From Naasia aerilata (GTDB lineage Bacteria; Actinomycetota; Actinomycetes; Actinomycetales; Microbacteriaceae), in contig NZ_AP027731.1 in assembly GCF_030296595.1 (NCBI RefSeq), positions 2,046,001 through 2,110,000 on the forward strand: DNA of 64,000 nt. The letters run 5' to 3'. A program made the position numbers and the translations under genes. The notes beneath the pieces were generated by a model. That model did no database searches, was not told where the DNA came from, and saw only the letters and a list, made by a program, of their open reading frames with translations. Positions within the stretch are counted from its first letter, which is position 1. The number at the start of each line of letters is the position of its first letter. Below are positions 10,147 through 18,840 of the stretch, piece after piece.

Positions 10147-10784
10147 ATGACGAACCTTCCCTTCCGTCAGGATCCGGCCCACACGGCGCTCATCGTCGTC
10201 GACGTGCAGAACGACTTCTGTGATCCGCGTGGATCCCTCGCCGAGGTCGGCACCGATGTGTCGTCGGCGGTCGAGATGGTGCCGCGGCTGGAGAAGCTGA
10301 TCGACGACGCGCGCTCGGCCGGGGTGCCGGTGTTCTTCATCCAGACGCTTCACGACGAGACGAACGACTCGACCTCCTGGCTCGACCGCACGAGCCTCGA
10401 GCCCGGCACCCGGAGCACGGGCTTCATCTGCCGCACCGGGACGTGGGGAGCCGAGCTCTACCGGGTGCAGCCCCGGCCGGGGAGCTGACTGTGGTCAAGC
10501 ATCGCTACTCGGCGTTCGTCGGCACCAGCCTGCACCTGATCCTGTCGACGCTCGGGATCCGGTCGCTGCTGTTCACCGGCGTGACCACGGACGTCTGCGT
10601 GGACTCGAGCCTGCGCGATGGGCTCGCGAACGGGTACTTCGTCTCGCTCGTGGAGGACTGCGCCGCCGCCTACTGGCCGGACGCGCATGAGAACGCCGCG
10701 CGCGTGGTCGCCCGCAACTTCGGCACCGTGGTGACGAGCAAGGAGCTGACCGCCGTGTGGGCCGGCATCCCGGTGCCCGCGTGA
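10147..10784 (+). CDS. Isochorismatase-family cysteine amidohydrolase (frame break)
   Basis: About 212 residues after frame correction. Catalytic residues of the family are visible: Asp19 in VVDVQNDFC, Lys in VVKHRYSAF and Cys in GVTTDVCVDSS. Relatives hydrolyse ureidoacrylate (RutB), N-carbamoylsarcosine or biuret, so an amide or carbamoyl substrate from pyrimidine breakdown is likely. The raw frame ends at a TGA after RVQPRPGS; one more G in 10479-10482 gives RPGELTVVKHRYSAF. The ATG at 10147 follows GAAGGAGCACGGCC. It is flanked on both sides by palindromes of the same family. Confidence 0.8.
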
Positions 10785-10799
10785 TGGCCGCCTCGACCT

Positions 10800-10853
10800 G
10801 CACGTTCCGGCTCGGATCGCGGCGCGGAGCGCGCAATGCGAGCCGGAACGTGC
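10800..10853. repeat. Intergenic palindrome, ACGTTCCGGCTCG family, copy 2
   Basis: The 15-base arms GCACGTTCCGGCTCG (10800-10814) and 10839-10853 are perfect inverted repeats around a 24-base loop. The element sits 15 bases after the isochorismatase stop and 21 bases before the LLM start, so it could tune expression inside the operon. Confidence 0.85.
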
Positions 10854-10874
10854 GACCCGACAGGAGGAGCTGAG

Positions 10875-11891
10875 ATGGAGTTCGGGGCCGTCGTGCAGAC
10901 CAACCCGCCCGCGTCGCGGACCGTCGCGCTCGCGAGGCTCGCCGAGCAGCACGGGTTCGAGTACTTCTGGACCTTCGACTCGCACCTGCTCTGGCAGGAG
11001 CCGTACGTCATCTACAGCCAGATCCTCGCCGAGACCCGGCGGATCATCGTGGGCCCCATGGTGACGAACCCCGCGACGCGCGACTGGACGGTCACGGCAT
11101 CGGTGTTCGCCACGCTCAACGAGATGTACGGCAACCGGACCGTGTGCGGCATCGGCCGCGGCGACTCCGCAGTCCGCGTGACCAACGGCACGCCCACGAC
11201 GCTCAAGGAGCTGCGCGAGGCGACGCACGTCATCCGCGAGCTCGGCAACTCCCGTGCGGTCGAGTACAACGGCGCGACGCTCCGCTTCCCGTGGAGCGTC
11301 GGCAGCTCCCTCGAGGTGTGGGTCGCCGCCTACGGCCCGCTCGCCCTCAAGCTCGCGGGGGAGGTGGGCGACGGCTTCATCCTGCAGTGCGGCGACGTGG
11401 ACATCGCCGAGTGGATGATCCGCACCGTGCGCCAGGCCGCCGAGAAGGCGGGCCGGGATCCGATGTCGGTGAAGTTCTGCGTCGCGGCGCCGTTCTACAT
11501 CGGCGACGACTGGGCGCACATGCGCGACCAGTGCCGCTGGTTCGGCGGCATGGTCGGCAACCACGTCGCCGACATCGTCGCGAAGTACGGCACGAGTGGC
11601 GCGGTCCCCGAGGCGCTCACCGACTACATCAAGGGCCGTCAGGCGTACGACTACAACGAGCACGGCCGGGCGGGCAACACGCACACCCAGTTCGTGCCCG
11701 ACGAGATCGTGGACCGCTTCTGCCTGCTCGGCACCGCCGAGCAGCACATCGAGAAGCTCGAGCGGCTCAAGGCGCTCGGTGTCGACCAGTTCGCGGGCTA
11801 CCTCCAGCACGACAACAAGGAGGAGACCCTCCGCGTCTACGGCGAGACGGTCATGCCGGCGCTCCGCGACACCATCACGGCGAAGGCCTGA
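10875..11891 (+). CDS. LLM-class (putatively F420-dependent) oxidoreductase of the pyrimidine cluster
   Basis: 338 residues, a luciferase-like TIM barrel related to methylenetetrahydromethanopterin reductase and best matching the TIGR03842-type family, whose function is unknown. Strong Shine-Dalgarno AGGAGGAGC before the ATG at 10875. Visible blocks are FWTFDSHLLWQEPYV, GPMVTNPATRDW and TVCGIGRGDSAVR. It lies inside the pyrimidine operon, one base before the permease gene, and no PydA/PreTA dihydropyrimidine dehydrogenase is present. I infer that it may reduce uracil/thymine or oxidise a pathway intermediate with F420 or FMN. A monooxygenase acting on a pathway intermediate is the alternative. 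Confidence 0.82.
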   Translation: MEFGAVVQTNPPASRTVALARLAEQHGFEYFWTFDSHLLWQEPYVIYSQILAETRRIIVGPMVTNPATRDWTVTASVFATLNEMYGNRTVCGIGRGDSAVRVTNGTPTTLKELREATHVIRELGNSRAVEYNGATLRFPWSVGSSLEVWVAAYGPLALKLAGEVGDGFILQCGDVDIAEWMIRTVRQAAEKAGRDPMSVKFCVAAPFYIGDDWAHMRDQCRWFGGMVGNHVADIVAKYGTSGAVPEALTDYIKGRQAYDYNEHGRAGNTHTQFVPDEIVDRFCLLGTAEQHIEKLERLKALGVDQFAGYLQHDNKEETLRVYGETVMPALRDTITAKA

Positions 11892-11892
11892 G

Positions 11893-12813
11893 ATGAGTGC
11901 CGCGGGCCTGGTGGGAGGCCGGCTCCGGCGACCCGCTCCGTCGGCGACGCGCTGGCGACGGGCCGGGCTGGGAGCACTGGGGGTGCTCCTGGTCGCCGTC
12001 GTCTGGGAGGCGTACAAGGCGATCGGGCCTGACAACGGCGTGGTGATCGGTGGCCTCACCGTCCTGCCGCGCACCACGGACCTCGCGATGCCGCACGTCT
12101 GGGACATGTTCGCCCGGCTGGGGCAGCCCGTGAACGGCACGAGCAACGCCGCGCCCGTCTGGCAGGCGGTGCTCGAGGCCGCGGGATTCTCGCTCGGCGT
12201 CGCGGGCGTCGGCTGGCTGGTCGGCGTCGCGGTCGGGATGGGTCTCGCACTGCTCATGCAGCGCTTCCGGACCGCCGAGTCGGCGGTCCTTCCGTGGGTC
12301 GTGCTCAGCCAGACGGTGCCGCTCATCGCCATCGCGCCGCTCGTCCGACGCTGGGGATCCCAGATCCAGTTCGGCGACTTCGAGTGGCAGAACTGGATGT
12401 CGGTCGCGGTCATCGCCTCCTACCTCGCGTTCTTCCCCGTCGCCATCGGCGCCCTGCGCGGGCTGGGGGCCCCGGACGCCATCCACACCGACCTCTTCCG
12501 CTCCTACGCGGTCGGCTGGTGGGTGACGCTCTGGCGGCTCCGGCTGCCCGCGGCCGTGCCCTACCTGCTGCCCGCGCTCCGTCTCGCCGCCGCCAACGCG
12601 GTGATCGGCGCGGTCGTCGCGGAGGTGTCCATCGGGCTCCGGGGCGGGATCGGCCGGATGATCATCGAGTACGCACAGTCCGGCAGCGGCGATCCCGCCA
12701 AGACGTGGGCGCCGATCCTCGGGGCGGTGCTCCTCGGTCTCGTCGCCGCTGGCTTCGTCGCCCTCCTGGGTCTGCTGCTCGGCCGGTTCCGTAGGGGAGA
12801 GGTGCCCGCATGA
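11893..12813 (+). CDS. ABC transporter permease (pyrimidine cluster), subunit 1
   Basis: 306 residues with about six hydrophobic segments and the EAA-like loop FRSYAVGWWVTLWRLRLPAA that contacts the ATPase. This is the SsuC/TauC/ThiX type that pairs with NMT1-like binding proteins. The ATG at 11893 starts one base after the LLM stop (TGAGATG). It works with the second permease at 13691, the ATPase between them and the lipoprotein at 14508, probably to import a pyrimidine, hydantoin or related N-heterocycle; the ligand is inferred from context only. Confidence 0.85.
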   Translation: MSAAGLVGGRLRRPAPSATRWRRAGLGALGVLLVAVVWEAYKAIGPDNGVVIGGLTVLPRTTDLAMPHVWDMFARLGQPVNGTSNAAPVWQAVLEAAGFSLGVAGVGWLVGVAVGMGLALLMQRFRTAESAVLPWVVLSQTVPLIAIAPLVRRWGSQIQFGDFEWQNWMSVAVIASYLAFFPVAIGALRGLGAPDAIHTDLFRSYAVGWWVTLWRLRLPAAVPYLLPALRLAAANAVIGAVVAEVSIGLRGGIGRMIIEYAQSGSGDPAKTWAPILGAVLLGLVAAGFVALLGLLLGRFRRGEVPA

Positions 12814-12846
12814 GGCTCCGGCTCCGGACCACAGCAGGGGAATCCG

Positions 12847-13691
12847 ATGACCGACATGCCCACGACCGGCCCGGTGCCGATCGGCGCCCCGGCGGTGCAC
12901 GTCGAGCGCGTGAACAAGACCTTCACCTCGAAGAACGGCATCGTCACCGCGCTCGAGGGCATCGACCTCACCGTCGCGCCGGGCGAATTCGTCTCGCTCA
13001 TCGGACCATCGGGGTGTGGCAAGAGCACCCTCCTGCGGCTGATCGCCGACCTCGAGACGCCCACCGCGGGCACCGTGACGGTGTTCGGCAAGTCGGCCAA
13101 GCAGGCGCGGGTCGACCAGGAGTACGGGATCGCCTTCCAGCAGGCCGGCCTGCTGCCCTGGCGCACCGTCCGCGGCAACATCGAGCTCCCGCTCGAGCTG
13201 CACGGCACCGGTCGCAGCGAGCGCGCAGACCGGGTGACCGAGCTCCTCGACCTCGTCGGGCTCTCCGACTTCGGCGGGTCCTACCCCGACCAGCTCTCCG
13301 GCGGCATGCAGCAGCGGGTGGCGATCGCCCGCGCGCTCGCAGAGAGCCCGCGGCTGCTGCTCATGGACGAGCCGTTCGGCGCACTCGACGAGATGACCCG
13401 CGAGCGGATGCAGACCGAGCTCGTGCGCATCTGCGGCGAGACCGGGGCGGCCGTCGTGTTCGTCACCCACTCGATCCCGGAGGCGGTGTTCCTCTCCAAC
13501 CGCGTGGTCGTGATGTCCCCGCGTCCCGGCCGCATCCGCGACGTCCTCGACGTCGACCTCGGCCGGGCGGGGAGCGGGGCGACGCCCTCCGCGAGGACGA
13601 GCACTTCTTCGCCGGCGTCAGCGCGGTGCGCGAGCTGCTGCACGGCGATGCGGTCCCCAAGGCCGCGGTGCGCGGCGTGGAGAACCGCTGA
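12847..13691 (+). CDS. ABC transporter ATPase (pyrimidine cluster), frame break near C-terminus
   Basis: About 281 residues. Walker A GPSGCGKST near residue 56, Q-loop FQQAGLLPWR, signature LSGGMQQR, Walker B LLLMDEP and switch His in FVTHS, of the SsuB/TauB type. After ILDVDLGRA-like sequence (VLDVDLGRAG) the raw frame becomes Ser/Ala-rich and runs far into the next gene. One more G in 13569-13572 restores RGDALREDEHFFAGVSAVRE and a stop at 13691 that shares its A with the next ATG. The correct end therefore fits tight coupling to the second permease. Confidence 0.85.
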
Positions 13692-14455
13692 TGCGCGGCG
13701 TGGCGGTGCGGACGGTCGCGGCCCCGGTCGTGCTCGGCATCGTCGCGCTCGCCCTGTGGCAGGTCGCGGTGGTGGCGCTCGACGTCAAGCCGTTCGTCAT
13801 CCCGAGCCCCATCGCGATCGGCACCGCCTTCGGCTCCACGCCGTCGACGATCTTCGCGGGCGCGCTCGTCACCGGCGCGAACGCCCTCGTGGGGCTCGTG
13901 GTCGGCAGCATCGTAGGCATCCTCTTCGCGGTGATCGCGGCCCTGGTGAAGGCGATCGACGAGATCACGGCACCGGTCGTCGCCGGGCTCGCGGTCATCC
14001 CGATCGTCGCGCTCGCGCCGGCGTTCTACACGATGTTCGGTGCGAACGCCCAGACCGCGCGGCAGCTCATCGCGGCGATCGCGGTGTTCATCCCGGTCTT
14101 CGTGAACACCCTGCGCGGGCTCCGGCAGGTGCGCCCCGTGCACCGGGACCTGATGAAGGCGTACGCGGCGACGTCCTGGCAGGCGACCAGGACGGTGACG
14201 CTGCCCGGCGCGCTCCCGTACCTCTTCACGGGCTTCCGGATCGCGTCGTCGCTCGCGGTCATCTCGGCGCTGATCGCGGAGTACTTCGGCGGGCCGATCG
14301 GCGGCATAGGCCGCGCCATCACGACCGCGGTGGCGAGCAGCAACTACGCACTCGCCTGGGCGTATGTCGTCGGCGCGATCCTGCTGGGCCTCGTCTTCTA
14401 CATCGTCACGCTCGCCCTCGAGACTCTGGCGTCCCGGCACCGAAGCCACGCCTGA
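13691..14455 (+). CDS. ABC transporter permease (pyrimidine cluster), subunit 2
   Basis: 254 residues, six predicted membrane segments, with the EAA-like loop MKAYAATSWQATRTVTLPGA. It differs clearly from the first permease, so the importer probably uses a heterodimeric channel. ATG at 13691 overlaps the corrected ATPase stop by one base. It is followed by the binding-protein gene after 52 bases that contain a good Shine-Dalgarno sequence (AGGAGG). Confidence 0.85.
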   Translation: MRGVAVRTVAAPVVLGIVALALWQVAVVALDVKPFVIPSPIAIGTAFGSTPSTIFAGALVTGANALVGLVVGSIVGILFAVIAALVKAIDEITAPVVAGLAVIPIVALAPAFYTMFGANAQTARQLIAAIAVFIPVFVNTLRGLRQVRPVHRDLMKAYAATSWQATRTVTLPGALPYLFTGFRIASSLAVISALIAEYFGGPIGGIGRAITTAVASSNYALAWAYVVGAILLGLVFYIVTLALETLASRHRSHA

Positions 14456-14507
14456 CCCGTCCGCCTCCGCGGATGACGCACCACCAGCAGCACAACCAGG
14501 AGGAATC

Positions 14508-15682
14508 ATGAGACACAGCACTCGGCTCTGGTCCGGCATCGCCGCGGTCAGCGCCATCACCGCCCTCGCGCTCACCGGCTGCTCCGGCGGCGGATCATCG
14601 GGCGGCTCGGGAGGCGGGAGCAGCTCGGGCACGGGGACTCGGGCGGCGACCTCACGCCCGTCACCCTGCAGCTCCAGTGGGTCGCCCAGGCCCAGTTCGC
14701 CGGCTACTACGCGGCGCTCGACCAGGGCTTCTACAAGGACGAGGGCCTCGACGTGACGATCAACGAGGCCGGCACCGACACCGTGCCGATCGACGAGATC
14801 GCCGCGGGCTCCGCGGACTTCGCGATCTCGTGGGTGCCGAAGGTGCTCGGCTCGATCGAGCAGGGCACGAACGTGACCGACGTCGCCCAGATCTTCGAGC
14901 GGAGCGCCACGACGCAGATCTCGATGAAGGACAAGAGCATCACCAAGGCCGCCGACCTCAAGGGCCACACGGTCGGCAGCTGGGGCTTCGGCAACGAGTG
15001 GGAGCTGTTCGCCGGCATGCAGAAGGCCGGCGTGAACCTCGACGACATCACGCTCGTGCAGCAGCAGTTCGACATGAACGCCTTCCTGGCCGGTGACATC
15101 GACGCGGCGCAGGCGATGACGTACAACGAGTACGCGCAGGTGCTCGAGACGATGAACCCGAAGACGAACAAGCTCTACACGCCGGACGACCTCAACGTCA
15201 TCAACTGGAACGACGAGGGCACCGCCATGCTCCAGGACGCCATCTGGGCGGACGCGGACCGGCTCGCGGACGACGAGGACTACCAGGACACGACGGTCAA
15301 GTTCATCAAGGCCTCCATCAAGGGCTGGATGTACGCGCGGGACAACCCGCAGGAGGCCGCCGACATCGTCACCGCCGCCGGCTCGACCCTCGGCACCAGC
15401 CACCAGTTGTGGATGACGAACGAGGTCAACAAGCTGATCTGGCCCTCCACCTCCGGCGGCATCGGCATGATCGACACCAAGGCCTGGGACCAGACGGTGA
15501 AGATCGCGAAGGGCACGAAGAACGAGACGGGCGCCACCATCATCACGGACGACCCGCCGAAGACCGCATACTCGAACGAGTACGTGGAGAAGGCCCTCAG
15601 CGAGCTCAAGGACGACGGCGAGGACGTGACCGGCGACGGCTTCACGCCGATCGACGTCACGCTGAAGGAGGGCGGCAACTAG
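14508..15682 (+). CDS. NMT1/THI5-like substrate-binding lipoprotein (frame break)
   Basis: About 391 residues. The signal peptide starts MRHSTRLWSGIAAVS and ends in the lipobox LALTGC, followed by a Gly/Ser linker. After frame correction the fold begins LTPVTLQLQWVAQAQFAGYY, typical of the NMT1/THI5-like family that binds nitrate, sulfonates, taurine or the thiamine pyrimidine HMP. A pyrimidine-like ligand would agree with that family and with the cluster. The frame breaks at 14633-14636, where one more G is needed. A 38-base palindrome follows the stop codon. Confidence 0.85.
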
Positions 15683-15694
15683 CCACTCCTTCTC

Positions 15695-15732
15695 GGCGGT
15701 GCGGCCGGGAGGATCCTCCCGGCCGCACCGCC
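15695..15732. terminator. Perfect 38-base palindrome after the ABC operon
   Basis: A 19-base arm beginning GGCGGTGCGGCCGGGAGG is followed at once by its exact inverse, centred on GGATCC. There is no U-tract, but a hairpin of this strength is likely to stop transcription or protect mRNA 3' ends between the binding-protein and aminotransferase genes. Confidence 0.75.
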
Positions 15733-15781
15733 CCGCACGCGAATGCAACGACGCACCACCCCTGCAACTCAAGGACGGACC

Positions 15782-17119
15782 ATGACTCTCGCCACTCCCG
15801 GCACCACCACCGACGAGGGCCGCCGCGCCCTCGACCTCGACCGGGCTCACGTCTTCCACTCCTGGTCCGCGCAGGGCAGCCTCGCGCCGATGGTGATCGC
15901 CGGCGGGCTCGGCAGCACGGTGTGGGACGGCGACGGCAACCGCTTCCTCGACTTCTCCAGCCAGCTGGTCAACGTCAACATCGGCCACCAGCACCCCAAG
16001 GTGGTCGCGGGGATCCAGGCGCAGGCGGCGCTGCTCGCCACGGTCGCTCCGGCGCACGCGAACCTCGCCCGCGGCGAGGCGGCGAGGCGCATCCTCGCCC
16101 GAGCAGGCGATGAGTTCTCGAAGGTGTTCTTCACCAACGGCGGTGCCGACGCCAACGAGAACGCGATCCGGCTCGCCCGCCTGGTGACCGGGCGCGACAA
16201 GGTGCTGTCCACCTACCGCTCGTACCACGGCAACACCGGTGCGGCGGTCACGGCGACCGGCGACTGGCGACGCGTGCCGAACGAGTACGCGCGCGGCCAC
16301 GTGCACTTCTTCGGGCCGTTCGCCTACCGCAGCGAGTTCTGGTCCGACTCGGTGGAGCAGGAGGGCGAGCGCGCGCTGCACCACCTGGAGCGGGTCATCC
16401 AGGCCGAGGGGGCATCCTCCATCGCGGCGATCCTGCTCGAGACCATCCCCGGCACTGCGGGCGTGCTCGTGCCGCCGCCCGGCTACCTGGCCGGCGTGCG
16501 GGCGCTCGCCGACAAGTACGGCATCGTGCTCATCTTCGACGAGGTGATGGCGGGATTCGGCCGCACCGGCGACTGGTTCGCCTTCCAGAACGCGGGGATC
16601 AACGCCGAGGGCATGGTGCCCGACCTCATCACCTTCGCCAAGGGCGTCAACTCGGGCTACGTGCCCGCAGGCGGCGTGATCATCCCGCCCTGGATCGCCG
16701 AGCAGTTCGACGACAACGTCTTCCCCGGCGGCCTCACGTACTCCGGCCACCCGCTCGCGATGGCGTCGATCGTGGCGGCCCTCGACGCGATGGCGGAGGA
16801 GGGCATCGTCGACAACGCCGCGACCATCGGCCGGGACGTCCTCGGCCCGGGTCTCGCGGCCCTCGCCGAGAAGCACGACGTCATCGGCGAGGTGCGCGGC
16901 GTCGGCGTGTTCTGGGCGCTCGACCTCGTGAGCGACCGCGGCACGCGCGCGCCCCTCGGCGGCACGGAGATCGGCCGGCTGAAGAGCGAGCTGCTGCGCC
17001 GCGGGATGCTCCCGTTCAGCGCCGACAACCGCATCCACGTCGTCCCGCCCTGTGTGGTGACGGCCGACGAGGCGCGGCAGGGCCTCGCGATCCTCGACGA
17101 GGCTCTGGCGACCCTGTAG
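15782..17119 (+). CDS. Class-III PLP aminotransferase, probably beta-alanine:pyruvate type
   Basis: 445 residues of the class-III (fold type I) aminotransferases. Visible blocks are TNGGADANENAIRLAR, the Asp of IFDEVMAGFGRTG and the PLP lysine in TFAKGVNSGYVPAGG. In this setting the amino donor is probably beta-alanine from uracil (or beta-aminoisobutyrate from thymine), giving malonate semialdehyde. Taurine and other omega-amino acids are also handled by this family. The ATG at 15782 is preceded by AAGGACGG. It follows the 38-base palindrome and may have its own transcript. Confidence 0.85.
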   Translation: MTLATPGTTTDEGRRALDLDRAHVFHSWSAQGSLAPMVIAGGLGSTVWDGDGNRFLDFSSQLVNVNIGHQHPKVVAGIQAQAALLATVAPAHANLARGEAARRILARAGDEFSKVFFTNGGADANENAIRLARLVTGRDKVLSTYRSYHGNTGAAVTATGDWRRVPNEYARGHVHFFGPFAYRSEFWSDSVEQEGERALHHLERVIQAEGASSIAAILLETIPGTAGVLVPPPGYLAGVRALADKYGIVLIFDEVMAGFGRTGDWFAFQNAGINAEGMVPDLITFAKGVNSGYVPAGGVIIPPWIAEQFDDNVFPGGLTYSGHPLAMASIVAALDAMAEEGIVDNAATIGRDVLGPGLAALAEKHDVIGEVRGVGVFWALDLVSDRGTRAPLGGTEIGRLKSELLRRGMLPFSADNRIHVVPPCVVTADEARQGLAILDEALATL

Positions 17120-17133
17120 CGGCCACCGGCGGG

Positions 17134-17198
17134 CGTGTCGCATCGGGCCGGACGTGTCGCAACCGCGCGGCGATGCGACACGTCCGCACCGTTGCGAC
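17134..17198. repeat. Intergenic palindrome with TGTCGCA arms
   Basis: CGTGTCGCATCG (17134-17145) and CGATGCGACACG (17171-17182) are a perfect 12-base inverted repeat. Between them GTGTCGCAAC (17154-17163) is an additional half, matched by GTTGCGAC at 17191-17198. The halves are interleaved, so two alternative hairpins are possible. It lies in the 187-base gap before the DUF177 gene. Confidence 0.7.
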
Positions 17199-17292
17199 TG
17201 CCCCTCGCAGCGACCGGTTCTCGCACCAGACGGGGGCGCCGGGCGGGGGCTTCGCCCGAGGTGGACCCCGCGGGCCGAGGGCGTGCGGCGCG

Positions 17293-17298
17293 TAGAAT
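17293..17298 (+). promoter_or_regulatory. -10 hexamer TAGAAT of the DUF177-rpmF operon (leaderless)
   Basis: TAGAAT ends 8 bases before the GTG at 17307, so the mRNA should begin at or very near the start codon. There is no Shine-Dalgarno sequence in the gap. Confidence 0.55.
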
Positions 17299-17306
17299 CT
17301 TGCGAC

Positions 17307-17872
17307 GTGGCAGCCAACTACGTCGTGAATGTGCGCGACATCCTCCACCGGCCGGGTGAGCAGCGGGAGAAGGACTTCACCGTCGCCGCTCCCGAGCACT
17401 TCGGCGAGGGTCTCGCCGTCGTGCCCGCCGGCCGGGACGTGCACGTCTCGGTCCGCCTCGAGTCCGTGCACGAGGGGATCCTCGCCAGCGGCTGGATCGA
17501 CACCGTCGCGGACGCGCAGAGCGCCCGCACGCTGACCGAGTTCGAGCTGCCCCTCGAAGTCGAATTCCAGGAGCTTTTCGCGTATCCTTCTGAGGTTCCC
17601 TCCGACTACACGGTTCACGGCGACCACCTGGACCTTGAGCCTGTTGTGAGGGATGCGGTGGTGCTGGCGCTGCCGTTCCAGCCGGAGATCCCCGGCGAGA
17701 CCGACCAGATCGATCAGGTCGAGCTCGCGGACGGCATCTCCCTGGTGCTCGCGGACGACGAGCGCGAAGCCCCCTCGATGAGCGGTGGGCGGCGCTTGCG
17801 GCCCTGCGGAATGACGCGGACACCGAGCAGGCGGACACCGTGCAGACGGACTTGTCGAGAGAAGAGAGATAA
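17307..17872 (+). CDS. DUF177 / YceD family protein (frame break near C-terminus)
   Basis: About 188 residues. YceD/DUF177 proteins precede rpmF in most bacteria and are linked to 23S rRNA or ribosome assembly. It starts at GTG 17307 (VAANYVVNVRDILHRPGEQ). The middle has the acidic VPSDYTVHGDHLDLEPVVRD block of the family. In the raw frame the end is Arg-rich and overruns rpmF. One more C in 17770-17774 gives LDERWAALAALRNDADTEQ and TAA at 17870-17872, four bases before rpmF. Confidence 0.85.
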
Positions 17873-17875
17873 CCC

Positions 17876-18079
17876 ATGGCTGTTCCCAAGCGGAAGAAGT
17901 CGCGCGCCAACACCCACGCACGGCGCTCCCAGTGGAAGGCCTCCGTGCCGACCCTGGTGAAGACCATCGAGAACGGCAAGGTCACCTACAGCCTCCCGCA
18001 CCGCGCCCGCGTGGTCGAGGACTCCCAGGGCACCGAGCTCTACCTGGAGTACAAGGGCCGCAAGGTCGCCGACGTCTGA
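17876..18079 (+). CDS. rpmF: 50S ribosomal protein L32
   Basis: 67 residues, beginning [20 protein letters not shown], the L32 signature. No CxxC pairs are present, so this is the zinc-independent form. It is located between DUF177 and rnc, the usual order. The ATG at 17876 follows the DUF177 TAA by three bases. Confidence 0.97.
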   Translation: MAVPKRKKSRANTHARRSQWKASVPTLVKTIENGKVTYSLPHRARVVEDSQGTELYLEYKGRKVADV

Positions 18080-18080
18080 T

Positions 18081-18839
18081 TTGGCGCACTCCTCTGTGCC
18101 GGAGGAGGCCGCCGATCGCGGCGTCCTCCTCGAGCGGCTCGCCGTCGACGTTGATCCTCAGCTCCTCGAGCTCGCGCTGACGCACCGCTCCTACGCGTAC
18201 GAGCACGGCGGCCTGCCGCACAACGAGCGGCTGGAGTTCCTCGGCGACGCCATCCTCGGCAAGGCCGTGACGGTCAAGCTCTACCGCGACAACCCGAAGC
18301 TCGACGAGGGCGACCTCGCGAAGCGCCGCGCCAGCCTCGTGTCGAGCATCGCCCTCGCGGAGATCGCCAGGAGCCTCAACCTGGGCGCCTTCCTGCGCCT
18401 CGGCCGCGGCGAGGAGCGCACCGGCGGGCGGGACAAGTCGTCGATCCTGGCCGACGCCGTCGAGGCGGTCATCGGCGCCGTCTACCTCTCGACGGACGAC
18501 GACGTCGCGACCCAGTTCGTGCTGCGGCTCGTTCAGCCGCTCGCCGACGACCCGGAGCGGTTCGGCGGCGCGCTCGATCCCAAGACGAGCCTGCAGGAGG
18601 TGGCCGCGCGCCGCGGCGCCGGCCTGCCGGTGTACAGCATCACGGCGACGGGGCCGGATCACTCCCGCAGCTTCACCGCGACCGTCACGGTCGGCGACCT
18701 GGTCACCGCGACGGGCATCGGCTCGAGCAAGAAGCAGGCCGAGATGGCCGCCGCACTCGACGCCTTCAACTCGCTCGTCCGCAAGCGCCGCAAGGGCGAC
18801 CCGGCAGAGTCCACGGACACGGCCCCCACTCCCGTCTGA
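18081..18839 (+). CDS. rnc: Ribonuclease III
   Basis: 252 residues from the TTG at 18081; a GTG at 18099 is an alternative start. The catalytic signature NERLEFLGDAILG is near residue 48, and a second acidic site lies in DKSSILADAVEAVIGAVY. A C-terminal double-stranded-RNA-binding domain (DPKTSLQEVAARR to KKQAEMAAALDAF) follows. It matures rRNA precursors and cleaves structured mRNAs. It starts one base after rpmF and ends one base before mutM, so it is operonic. Confidence 0.95.
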   Translation: MAHSSVPEEAADRGVLLERLAVDVDPQLLELALTHRSYAYEHGGLPHNERLEFLGDAILGKAVTVKLYRDNPKLDEGDLAKRRASLVSSIALAEIARSLNLGAFLRLGRGEERTGGRDKSSILADAVEAVIGAVYLSTDDDVATQFVLRLVQPLADDPERFGGALDPKTSLQEVAARRGAGLPVYSITATGPDHSRSFTATVTVGDLVTATGIGSSKKQAEMAAALDAFNSLVRKRRKGDPAESTDTAPTPV

Positions 18840-18840
18840 C

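Noticed and set aside
13463-17317. A 1284-codon open frame on the minus strand opposite the ABC transporter and aminotransferase genes
   Set aside because: It is a GC-skew shadow: Arg/Gly/Val-rich, with no domain, and it lies exactly opposite well-conserved genes.
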